This document shows positions 8,182-17,193 of a DNA stretch of 64,000 nt, in pieces. The first letter of the stretch is position 1. Each line of letters starts with the position of its first letter. Under the pieces are notes generated by a model. That model did no database searches and was not told the DNA's origin. It saw only the letters and a program-made list of their open reading frames with translations. The stretch is taken from contig CAJIZG010000003.1 in NCBI GenBank assembly GCA_905181865.1, positions 451,001 to 515,000 on the forward strand, in the 5' to 3' direction. The translations under genes were made by a program, and so were the position numbers. The DNA is from Urechidicola croceus. GTDB lineage: Bacteria; Bacteroidota; Bacteroidia; Flavobacteriales; Flavobacteriaceae.

Positions 8182-10509
8182 TTACTCTACGGTAATTTCA
8201 TCCACAAACACCCATGAACCTCCTTTATTTGGTGGCATTCCTAGGTTGGTCACTTTTACCTTCACAAATCTTGCCTTGGTTGGGTTTATATTCACCACAA
8301 AATCTTTTAAACTTACGTCCGAATTTTGGCTATAGGCTCTTTTTATATCACCTTGTTTTTTAAACGATTTCCCATCTATTGAAGTTAAAACTTCTACCGC
8401 TTTTGGGAAATAAATTACATAATTTTGATACTCCAAAGTTCCCACTGAAACCTTTTTAACCAGTTGCTCATCTTCTAAATCGATGACAACTTCCATGTCT
8501 TTATCCCTCCATGCTTGCCATTGGCCATCATCGAAATTTTTTGTTCCTCTAATCGCATTGGTCAAATTAAATTCTCCCTGCCCCCTGTAGCGACCGGTAG
8601 GAATAGATTCTTTATATTTCACTTTCTTTTCAACAGCCTTATGAAACTTTATGGCATGGGTTGCGGTTTTTCCTTTTACTTTGTCATTTTCAAACACAGC
8701 CGCTTTTATAACAGTAGTTTCTGAAATTTTAATTGTATCTGTATATTTATTCGAATTACTACCTAGTTCTTCATCCCCTAAAACATAACGTATATCTGAA
8801 TTTGGAAATTCATTTGCTAAGGCTAATGAAACGGTCTTATCTTCAAATGACATTTTAACATTTGATGATACCAAATAAGCACTTTTAGCATAGTTAATAC
8901 CCAAATAATCGTATCTGTTAAATAGTGATTTAACTCTTCGGGAAAAATCAGGCCAGTCTTTCAATTCTTTAGGAGTCCACAGTGTTTCAGCCAAGGCAGC
9001 GAGTCTTGGGAAGGTCTGGTACATTGTCGTTTCTTTCTCAATAGCAATATGAGTCCAGAGGCACGCCTGTCCTCCCAATACATGCTTTGCTGCTTTTTCA
9101 CTCATGGATTTATGCGGGTCGAAAGCATAAACGTGGCTTAATGTAAGGTGCGCGCCAGAGGCATAGGGCTCTATACCCAATGGCCCTTGGTTAAAGTCAA
9201 AGTAGGTATCAAACAAAGGGGTCATAACCACATCGTGTCCCTGCTCGGCTGCTTCGATTCCTCCTTTAATACTTCGCCAGCTCATTACAGTTGCCTCAGG
9301 GGCCAATCCACCTTGCAATATTTCGTCCCAGCCAATTAACTTACGGCCTTTAGAGACCAAAAACTTCTCAATGCGTTTGATAAAATAACTTTGCAGCTCT
9401 TCAACATTTTTAAGTTCTTCGGTACGAACCCTTTTGCGACACTTAGGACATTTTTCCCATTCTGACTTTGCTGCTTCATCTCCACCTATGTGGATGTATT
9501 CCGATGGGAACAGCTCCATTACTTCGGTAAGGACATCTTCCAGAAAGGTAAATGAAGCGTCATTTCCGGCACAGTAAATGTCTGTGATTGGCGCCGATCC
9601 TCCTGATGGTACAGTAAAAGGACCACCCGTACATGAAAATTCAGGATAGGCAGCCAGGGCACCTCTACTATGTGCGGGCATTTCAATTTCCGGCACAATA
9701 GTAACCTGCCTGCTCTCGGCAAAAGCTACAATTTCCTTTATGTCTTCCTGTGTGTAAAATCCTCCATACGTCGCTTTTTCTCCTTCTTTTTGCTCTGGAC
9801 GCCTCATCCAGTCTTTGTCATTATGATCTACGCGCCATGCTCCAACTTCGGTAAGCTTTGGATACTTTTTAATTTCAATCCGCCAGCCCTGATCATCGGT
9901 CAAGTGCCAGTGGAAGGTGTTGATTTTGTGCAATGCCAGGTAATCGATCAGATCCTTAACATATTCCTTAGGAAAAAAACTACGTGACGCATCAAGCATA
10001 AAACCTCTCCATTTAAACCTTGGATTATCGGAAATATTGATATTGGGTATCCACCAATTAATATCCGTCACCTGTTTTTTGCTTTCTATCTCCACAGGCA
10101 ATAGCTGACAAAGTGTTTGAATGCCATAAAAGAAACCGGATGAATTGGAGGCGGTAATTTGAATGCGCCCATCCATTACATCCAATAAATAAGCTTCGTC
10201 GCCAGCTACCGATCCGCTTAGAAAAAAGACACTGTTCTTCTCTGCTTTTTTACCAATTTTTATTTGCGGTTTAAATCCGGCAGCTTTTTCAAATTTGTCT
10301 GCCAGTTGTGCGGCAATTGCTTTCTGCTCTTCGTTTTCAACAATAAATTTGGTGTTTTTATCGAATAAAAACGAGCCCTCTTTCAGCTCCATTTTTTCAG
10401 GTCTTGGAATGATCGTCAACTCATCGGGAGTAAAGTCTTTTTGAGGCTGACAACTCCATAAAAATGTCAGATAAAGAAGGGTGACAAAAATTATTGATTT
10501 ACGTTGCAT
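8182..10509 (-). CDS. GH20 beta-N-acetylhexosaminidase lipoprotein, copy 1
   Basis: The 775-residue protein has a lipoprotein signal (LWSC, Cys20). A GH20 N-terminal domain (about 25-160) is followed by a TIM barrel (about 162-520) with HWHLTDDQGW at 200-209 and the catalytic pair Asp344-Glu345 in HIGGDEA. A C-terminal beta-sandwich of the F5/8 type ends in FVDEITVE. GH20 enzymes release terminal GlcNAc or GalNAc. The sugar-contact position of the WxE motif, normally Glu, is His487 here (LWTH), while Tyr436 and Asp438 are kept. The paralogue at 17194 shows the opposite pattern. The two are otherwise nearly identical over long stretches. The gene follows the sulfatase by 83 bp, so the two may act on sulfated amino sugars. 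Confidence 0.93.
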   Translation of the reverse strand: MQRKSIIFVTLLYLTFLWSCQPQKDFTPDELTIIPRPEKMELKEGSFLFDKNTKFIVENEEQKAIAAQLADKFEKAAGFKPQIKIGKKAEKNSVFFLSGSVAGDEAYLLDVMDGRIQITASNSSGFFYGIQTLCQLLPVEIESKKQVTDINWWIPNINISDNPRFKWRGFMLDASRSFFPKEYVKDLIDYLALHKINTFHWHLTDDQGWRIEIKKYPKLTEVGAWRVDHNDKDWMRRPEQKEGEKATYGGFYTQEDIKEIVAFAESRQVTIVPEIEMPAHSRGALAAYPEFSCTGGPFTVPSGGSAPITDIYCAGNDASFTFLEDVLTEVMELFPSEYIHIGGDEAAKSEWEKCPKCRKRVRTEELKNVEELQSYFIKRIEKFLVSKGRKLIGWDEILQGGLAPEATVMSWRSIKGGIEAAEQGHDVVMTPLFDTYFDFNQGPLGIEPYASGAHLTLSHVYAFDPHKSMSEKAAKHVLGGQACLWTHIAIEKETTMYQTFPRLAALAETLWTPKELKDWPDFSRRVKSLFNRYDYLGINYAKSAYLVSSNVKMSFEDKTVSLALANEFPNSDIRYVLGDEELGSNSNKYTDTIKISETTVIKAAVFENDKVKGKTATHAIKFHKAVEKKVKYKESIPTGRYRGQGEFNLTNAIRGTKNFDDGQWQAWRDKDMEVVIDLEDEQLVKKVSVGTLEYQNYVIYFPKAVEVLTSIDGKSFKKQGDIKRAYSQNSDVSLKDFVVNINPTKARFVKVKVTNLGMPPNKGGSWVFVDEITVE

Positions 10510-10592
10510 GATTTTATTTTAACAATGAAAAGTTATTATTCAATTAGACAAATTAGTTTATTTTTCTTATAGCTAAATATTCCAAAGCATGA

Positions 10593-11942
10593 TTATTGTC
10601 GTTTATCTGCTTTTAATTCTTTATCAAATGCATCTCGTTTAAGGCGCATTATTTCAACTAACTCAGGATTATCTGCTGCTATATTTTTACTTTCCGAGAT
10701 ATCTTCTTCGAGATTAAATAATTCTACCTCACCTTTAACTTCCCTGAATTTCCACTTATTGCTGCGCACTGCCTGAATGATAGTATCGGAATAATAAAAG
10801 AAAGCCTCGTGTGGTGTTGAAGCACTTGGTTCGCCCGACAACAGAGACCAAATGTTTTCACCATCAATTTTATTTCCAGGAAGTTCTGCTCCGGTTAAAT
10901 GGGCAATAGTTGGCAGCAAATCGATGGTTGATGCTATTTCCGTACATTCACTTTGGATAGGGATTTTCCCTTTCCATTGTGCTATCATTGGAACTCGCAT
11001 ACCACCTTCGTAGGTATCGAATTTAAAACCTCGCAAAGGCAAAGCACTTCCACCATGCCCATTTTTTAGGTTCCACGGACCATTATCAGAAGTAAAAATT
11101 ACCAAAGTATTTTCATCTATTTGCAAATCTTTTAGCGTTTTTAGAATTTGCCCCATGCTCCAATCTAATTCCTCAATTACATCGCCATACAATCCTCTTT
11201 CACTTTTCCCTTTAAACTCGGGTGAAGTATATAATGGAATGTGAGGCATTGTTTGCGCCAAATACAAAAAGAATGAGCTATCTTTCTTTTCAGTAATAAA
11301 TCGAATTGCCTCTTCTGTGTATCGCTGCGTAAGTGTAGTTTGGTCAACTGGATATTCAATTACTTTATCCTGCCTCATTAAAGGTACTTTTCCTCCGCGC
11401 CATTTCACTTCTTTTAAGCTATCCAATGTCATTCCCTCGTTATATACAATATTGTCGGCTAGTTTAAAGCCACGATTAATAGACATATCATTACTATACG
11501 GAATTCCATAATATTGGTTGAAACCTTGGTTTGTCGGTAAATATTCAGGACGATCGCCTAAATGCCATTTCCCGATACATTGGGTTGCATAACCTTTCTG
11601 TTTCAACATATCGGCAATGGTAACTTCAGTATTGCTCAGACCGCTTTTGCTAGCAGGCCAAAGTACCACCGGAACGCCAACTCGTGGTGGATAACACCCA
11701 GTTAACAACGCTGCACGCGAAGGTGAACAAACTGCCGATGCTGAATAAAAGTTGGTAAAACGCATACCATCTTTTGCCATTTGATCGAGGTTTGGTGTTT
11801 TTATTAATGGCGACCCAAAACAGCCCACATCCTGATAACCCTGATCGTCGGTGAAAATGATGATTACATTTGGTGACTTTTCTATTTCTGTTTCTGGTGT
11901 ACATGAATTCAGAAGTAAAAAAAGAATAAATAGTTGCTTCAT
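10593..11942 (-). CDS. S1-family sulfatase
   Basis: This is a formylglycine sulfatase of about 449 residues, with the metal-binding start IIFTDDQGYQD and the CSPSRAALLTG motif whose Cys (residue 72 from the chosen start) becomes formylglycine. A lipoprotein-type signal ends at LNSC. I chose ATG 11942 rather than the in-frame ATG at 11966, because the stretch before it (encoding NYKP) is an untranslated-looking leader shared with the GH95 gene at 14321. It removes sulfate esters from sugars. It is the only sulfatase in the window, and no maturase gene (anSME) is seen here. Its position between GH95 and GH20 genes suggests action on a fucose- or hexosamine-containing sulfated glycan. Confidence 0.92.
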   Translation of the reverse strand: MKQLFILFLLLNSCTPETEIEKSPNVIIIFTDDQGYQDVGCFGSPLIKTPNLDQMAKDGMRFTNFYSASAVCSPSRAALLTGCYPPRVGVPVVLWPASKSGLSNTEVTIADMLKQKGYATQCIGKWHLGDRPEYLPTNQGFNQYYGIPYSNDMSINRGFKLADNIVYNEGMTLDSLKEVKWRGGKVPLMRQDKVIEYPVDQTTLTQRYTEEAIRFITEKKDSSFFLYLAQTMPHIPLYTSPEFKGKSERGLYGDVIEELDWSMGQILKTLKDLQIDENTLVIFTSDNGPWNLKNGHGGSALPLRGFKFDTYEGGMRVPMIAQWKGKIPIQSECTEIASTIDLLPTIAHLTGAELPGNKIDGENIWSLLSGEPSASTPHEAFFYYSDTIIQAVRSNKWKFREVKGEVELFNLEEDISESKNIAADNPELVEIMRLKRDAFDKELKADKRQ

Positions 11943-11971
11943 TGGTTTATAATTTTTTATTTTCAATGGTA

Positions 11972-13205
11972 TTACTTATTCAAATACACATACTCACCAC
12001 CAGGTTTAAGGTCGATTCTAAATTTCTCTGAACCGTATTCAACTGCAGCCTGGCCTCCTTTTTCTGACTTAATTACTGCTTTTGTCAGCTTTCCATTATT
12101 CCAATAAATATCACATTCAAAACCTCCCCTGGCTTTTAGGCCCTTTACACTTCCTTCAGGCCATGCCTTGGGTAATGCCGGTAACAAACGAATTATTCCA
12201 TTGTGCGACTGCAATAAGGTCTCAGCTATTCCCGCCGTACCTCCAAAGTTTCCATCAATCTGAAAAAGTGTAGTCCAAACAGCATCAAATAGGTTTGGCA
12301 ATGTTGATTTGGCAAGAAGTGCCTGAATATTTTCATGAGCTTTTTCACCATCCTGTAAACGTGCAAAAAAGTTAACAATCATAGCACGGCTCCAGCCGAC
12401 ATGGCCGCCTCCGTGGGATAATCTTCGCTCAATGGTTTTTTGGGCTGCTTCAAAAAGCTGAGGTGTTTCCGGTGTAATTTGTGCCAAGGGATAAAGTCCA
12501 AGCAAATGGGACATGTGCCTGTGCCCAATTTCTTGCTCTTCAAAATCATTAATCCACTCCTGAATGGTACCATTTTCGCCAATTTGAACTGGTGGCAGCT
12601 GTTTCCTAATTACCTCAATCTTTTCAGAAAAGAGTTGATCGGTATCCAATATCCGGGTGGATGCTGTAATTATATCAAACAGTTTATTGATAATCTGAAT
12701 ATCAGTAGTGGCTGAATAGGTCAGTTTAGCATGTTCTTCCTTGTTGGTTCCGGGAACAAAAAAAGCATTTTCAGGCGAATGCGATGGATTGCTTACCAGG
12801 TAACCTTCAGGTGATTCAACCAAAAAATCAAGGACAAACTCGGCAGAACCTTTCAGTAGGGGATAGATGTTCCGGAGATAAGCTGTGTCACGTGTAAATT
12901 CAAAATGCCTGTACAGCGGAAAAGTCATCCATGGTCCATCAAGAGGAGTCACTCCCCATACTCCGTCAGCCACCCCTGTACGTCCAAAGGGATCTGTAAG
13001 ATGATGCATGGTCCATCCCTTTGCTCCGTACATTTTTTGAGCCGTAACAGCCCCCGGAACAGTGAGCTTTTCCATGAATCCTGCAAGAATTAAACTGGTT
13101 TCCGGAAGATTACAAACCTCTGCCGGCCAGTAATTCATCTGCAGGTTTATATTTGTATGAAAATCAGAATTCCATGGAGCATTAATTTTTCCATTCCAAA
13201 TAACA
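11972..13205 (-). pseudogene. GH95 alpha-L-fucosidase, C-terminal part (downstream of a frameshift)
   Basis: This frame continues the GH95 gene whose N-terminal part lies at 13182-14321. From the break it reads VIWNGKINAPWNSDF, then NINLQMNYWPAE with the Asn residues typical of the GH95 active site, an EW acid region with GHRHMSHLLGLYP, and DGNFGGTAGIAE. All hallmark residues are therefore present, but in a different frame from the start and signal peptide. The first Met (13138) lies inside the catalytic domain, so this part alone cannot fold as an enzyme. Rejoined, the gene spans 11972-14321, about 783 residues, a normal GH95 length. Confidence 0.85.
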
Positions 13206-14321
13206 TAGGTAGGAAGGCAACCGTCCGGGTTGACGGGAAGAGCCCATCAGCAGGTATCTTCCGAATTGAAAATAAGTGGCAACCAAGCCATTGTCAACTG
13301 CTCCTTCTTTAACACGGTTCAGTCGCTGGTCTGTTGGCAGATTTGTTAAGGTATCTTTACCCAGGGTAAATGCTACCCGGTCGAACATTTCACTATGATC
13401 TTTTACATGCTCCTGCTTTAAGTCAGCAAAAGATTTATTGCTTATTCCGTTTAGTATCCTTTTACATTCCCCAACTGGATCAATTGATTCTGAAAGATCG
13501 AGCTTGTTAAAATCATAGTTTGTAGCTGCAGTAAGATAGATGGTCATTGTTTTAACAGCAGCACAGGATATTCCCTCCTTTTCATTTTTCAGTGTTCCCC
13601 CTTCGCTTTTTACTTTAGCTATAGCTGAAAATTTCATGTGGGCACCTGCCGGACCGGTTAATCGATGTTCTTTATCAATTATTTGCCCCGTCATTACAAT
13701 TTCACCGTTAGATTCCACTTTTATTGCAGCATCTTTTTCGCGCTTTAAGGCCACATCTACATGAAAAGGTAAGGATGCTGAAACCCGAAGAACAATGAGA
13801 TCATGCGGAGCAGATGCAAATACTTCCTGTTTTACAAAGTTATCTCCAACTTCAAAAGTAGTGGTGGCTATTCCACTGTTTAAATCCAACTCCCTTTTAT
13901 AATTCTTCGCTTCGCTTTCCCACTGGTATTTCAGTAGCAGGTCTCCAAAAGTTTCATAAGAACGAATATGTGAAGGAGTACCTACCATACAGTCTGAAGC
14001 CATTTTACCGGCTTTTTTATATTCCCCGTCAAAGATCAACTGTTGAATTTCCTTCAGGTTTTCCAATGATTTGGGATTATTATTATCTGTTTTACTCCCC
14101 GCCCACAAACTCTCTTCGTTAAACTGAATTCGTTCGGTATTGGGATTGCCAAATACCATGGCGCCCAGGCGGCCATTTCCTATAGGCAGAGCTTCAACCC
14201 ATTTTTCGGCAGGTTGATCGTACCACAAACGATATTTAGGGACAGGACTTTTATCATTTTTTGAACAAGAACAAAACAGAACAAGGCTTAGGATGAGAAA
14301 AAGAAAAGATATTTGTTTCAT
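13182..14321 (-). pseudogene. GH95 alpha-L-fucosidase, N-terminal part (frameshifted)
   Basis: A lipoprotein signal (LFCSCSKN) is followed by the GH95 N-terminal domain: LWYDQPAEKWVEALPIGNGR, then FNEESLWAG and later YFQFGRYLLMGSSRQPG. The frame is lost near 13205, where an expected Cys-Gly-Ile-Trp-Asn reads Cys-Tyr-Leu-Glu-Trp and then stops; a loss of two bases would explain it. ATG 14321 is preferred over 14372 because the signal peptide begins there and the preceding stretch matches the leader of the sulfatase gene. Either the gene is newly broken or there is a read error. It follows a GH20 tail remnant and a spacer shared with the GH92 gene. Confidence 0.85.
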
Positions 14322-14450
14322 TGGTTTATAATTTTTAAGATTTAATTCGTAAGACTTTATTTTTAAATTCACCAGGTTTTATAATTCTGTTTAATCCTAT
14401 TATGGTGTTGTTTGTAACTATACTCAAATGTTTATTCGACGATTATTTCA
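14322..14450. repeat. Duplicated spacer (partner at 17085-17210)
   Basis: About 120 bp between the GH95 start and the upstream GH20 tail is almost identical to the DNA between the GH92 start (17084) and the intact GH20 gene, including ATTCGTAAGACTTTATTTTT and TATTATGGTGTTGTTTG. Together with the GH20 tail at 14432-14850 this marks a tandem duplication. Confidence 0.8.
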
Positions 14451-14850
14451 TCCACAAACACCCATGAACCTCCTTTATTTGGAGGCATTCCTATGTTGGT
14501 CACTTTTACCTTCACAAATCTTGCCTTGGTTGGGTTTATATTCACCACAAAATCTTTTAAACTTACGTCCGAATTTTGGCTATAGGCTCTTTTTATATCA
14601 CCTTGTTTTTTATACGATTTCCCATCTATTGAAGTTGAAATTTCTACCGCTTTTGGGAAATAAATTACATAATTTTGATACTCCAAAGTTCCCACTGAAA
14701 CCTTTTTAACCAGTTGCTCATCTTCTAAATCGATGACAACTTCCATGTCTTTATCCCTCCATGCTTGCCATTGGCCATCATCGAAATATTTTGTTCCTCT
14801 AATCGCATTGGTCAAATTAAATTCTCCTCGCCCATTGTAGCGTTCTTCAT
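14432..14850 (-). pseudogene. GH20 3' tail (F5/8-type C-terminal domain only)
   Basis: About 127 residues match the last domain of the two GH20 genes (DFVVNINPTKARFVKV, GSWVFVDEIIVE) nearly word for word. Similarity to 8182-8600 continues a little past the internal Met and then stops near 14850, next to the end of the GH92 gene. No signal peptide or catalytic barrel is present, so this is a relic of a third GH20 copy. Confidence 0.85.
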
Positions 14851-14894
14851 AAATAAACCTGTCTTCAGTCTTAAGTTATTAATTTACACTGCCA

Positions 14895-17084
14895 TTAATT
14901 AGGATTAATAGATTCATAACTTGGCGGAGGCCCATTTTTTGTTCCCCAATTTTTATTTAATTTTTTTGAAGTCTTAAATATAATAGACCCTCCTTTTTCA
15001 ATTTCCTGCAAGGGTATCCAGCTAGAAGTTTGGCTACTTTTATTTACAACCAAAGAGTTAATATATGGTTTTTCAACTCCACCTCCACCTCCAGTAATTA
15101 ATAGTTCCCCATCAGGCAATTCAATCTTTATAGATTTAAACTGCGGTATATTTACTGTAAATCCTCCGACTCCTGGAATCATTGGATATAATCCTATACT
15201 TCCAAAAACATACCAAGCCCCTAAAGCTCCCACATCATCATTATCCGGTAAACCAGAAGGAGTACTATTAAACATTTCGTCAAAAATACGATGGATCATC
15301 GCAGATGACTTATTAGGGCTGTTAGTCCAGTTATATATCCATGGTATTTGAAAGTCAGGTTCATTAAAGGGTACAAACCAATCATCATTGTGATGAGCGC
15401 GTAATCTTAGAAAATCGTCTAATCTAGTAAAAAAAGTATCTAAACGTTGCTCAGCATAGTCTTTCCCTCCAATAGTATCGATAAGAGTACTCAAATTATA
15501 AGGTACCATCCAGAAATAATTCTTATAAGTTCCCTCTACCCAATCCTGCTTAATATCTTTCCATTTACCATTAGGATACCTAGAATTTAACCAATTATTT
15601 TCGGGATTATAAATATTTTTCCAATTTTGCGCTCGCTCTGTAAAATAAATAGCATCCTTTTCATTATTTAAAGCCTGAAGTGCAAATTGACCAATTGCAA
15701 AATCTCCAGAAGTATACTCTAACATCAATGATGCTTTCGTATAGCCATCCTTTATATATTCAGCAAGATGTGGCCGTATTTCGTAATTTTGAGAATGTAT
15801 TTGTGGTGTTATAGCTGCTTTTTTCATAAAACTATAAGCTTTCTCTAAATCAAAGTTTTTAGCTCCGAAGGCATACGAGTTTGCTATAAGAATTGGAATT
15901 GGATCTCCTTGCATAATTCCAGTTTCTCTATTTAAAAGGATCCATCGGCCATAACCTCCACTATGTTCAGCAAACTCAACAAGTGACTGAATCATTTCGC
16001 TACTTTTTTCGGGAAATAGCATTGCAAGCAACTGTGCTTGTGTTCTGTATGTGTCCCACGCACTAAAAGTACTATAGGCATCTCTATTTACTGCAGTATG
16101 AGCTTTGAAGTCGGCTCCCATGTAATCTCCATTTACATCATTTACAATATTTGGATGTATGAGTGCATGGTACAAATGGGTGTAAAATTGCTTTTTGCGA
16201 TCTTGATTTGAAGAGGTTACCTTAATCTTATCTAAATGATTATTCCAGCTATTAACAGCAATAGATTTATACTTTTCAAAAGAATCTTGAGATTCATCGG
16301 CTAAATTCTCTTTTGCATTTTCTATTGAAACATATGAAATCGAAATCCTGTAAGTGACTTCTTTACTCTCTGCTAAATTAAAGGTAAAAAAAGCACCTGA
16401 ATTTATTCCATATGCAGTTTTTTCATTCTCTAAAAGTGCTTTTTTATTCCATGTTCCTGTTATTTGAGCATCTTTATTAAATTCAACAGCAAAGTAAACA
16501 CGCATATTTGTTTCACGCCCACATACTTTTGCTCCATCTGCAAAACCTTCCATAGTGTTTTTTGAAGTTATCTCCACTCTGGCAAAATCTACTGATGGGT
16601 ATGAAGCCCCAGAACCTAAAATTACTGTTCCCATATTGGAGGTTTCATTAAATGTAAATCTAGCAATTCCTGATCTTTTGTTGGCAGTCAAATCTGCTTT
16701 TGTACCATCAGGCATATTTACAGAAAAATATCCTGCATGAGAATCATTAACACTGCTATAACCTTCGTACCCGTCCATATTATCTGGAGACTCTTCTAAA
16801 CTTCCTGACATTGGTAATACTGGGAAATGTCCCAAATTAGCACAACCTGGACCATCCAATTGATTAATAACAAACCCTTTATTTGGAGACCAATAAGTAG
16901 GTGTAAATTGAACCATTCCAAAAGGAAATGCTGCTCCAGGAAAAGTTTTCCCACTTCCTAAATACCCATTAGCATTCCCTATTTTGGTATCGACCAAATG
17001 CGCATAATCTTGTGCATTGAGTGATGTTGTAATTAAAGCAAATACTAAAAATATATAATATTTCCCTTTTCTGAGTTGATTCAT
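14895..17084 (-). CDS. GH92 exo-alpha-mannosidase family enzyme, copy 1
   Basis: The 729-residue protein carries an N-terminal signal peptide (cleavage near LNA24). GH92 features are clear: VDTKIGNANG, TFPGAAFPFGMVQFTP, the middle block YSTFSAWDTYRTQAQLL, and GLPDNDDVGALGAWYVFGS near the C-terminus. GH92 enzymes are calcium-dependent, inverting alpha-mannosidases. In many family members the last block reads GNED with the acid Glu; here it is DNDD, so linkage or substrate may differ from the second GH92 at 40338, which keeps GNED. It lies 109 bp downstream of an intact GH20 gene. Confidence 0.92.
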   Translation of the reverse strand: MNQLRKGKYYIFLVFALITTSLNAQDYAHLVDTKIGNANGYLGSGKTFPGAAFPFGMVQFTPTYWSPNKGFVINQLDGPGCANLGHFPVLPMSGSLEESPDNMDGYEGYSSVNDSHAGYFSVNMPDGTKADLTANKRSGIARFTFNETSNMGTVILGSGASYPSVDFARVEITSKNTMEGFADGAKVCGRETNMRVYFAVEFNKDAQITGTWNKKALLENEKTAYGINSGAFFTFNLAESKEVTYRISISYVSIENAKENLADESQDSFEKYKSIAVNSWNNHLDKIKVTSSNQDRKKQFYTHLYHALIHPNIVNDVNGDYMGADFKAHTAVNRDAYSTFSAWDTYRTQAQLLAMLFPEKSSEMIQSLVEFAEHSGGYGRWILLNRETGIMQGDPIPILIANSYAFGAKNFDLEKAYSFMKKAAITPQIHSQNYEIRPHLAEYIKDGYTKASLMLEYTSGDFAIGQFALQALNNEKDAIYFTERAQNWKNIYNPENNWLNSRYPNGKWKDIKQDWVEGTYKNYFWMVPYNLSTLIDTIGGKDYAEQRLDTFFTRLDDFLRLRAHHNDDWFVPFNEPDFQIPWIYNWTNSPNKSSAMIHRIFDEMFNSTPSGLPDNDDVGALGAWYVFGSIGLYPMIPGVGGFTVNIPQFKSIKIELPDGELLITGGGGGVEKPYINSLVVNKSSQTSSWIPLQEIEKGGSIIFKTSKKLNKNWGTKNGPPPSYESINPN

Positions 17085-17193
17085 TTTATATAATTTTTAA
17101 CATTTAATTCGTAAGACTTTATTTTTAAACTCACCAGGTTTTATAATTTTGTTTAATCCTATTATGGTGTTGTTTGTAACTATACTCAAATGT

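Noticed and set aside
14432-14815. Independent small F5/8-type lectin gene
   Set aside because: Sequence is nearly identical to the last domain of the adjacent GH20 genes, starts at an internal Met and has no signal peptide; best read as a relic.
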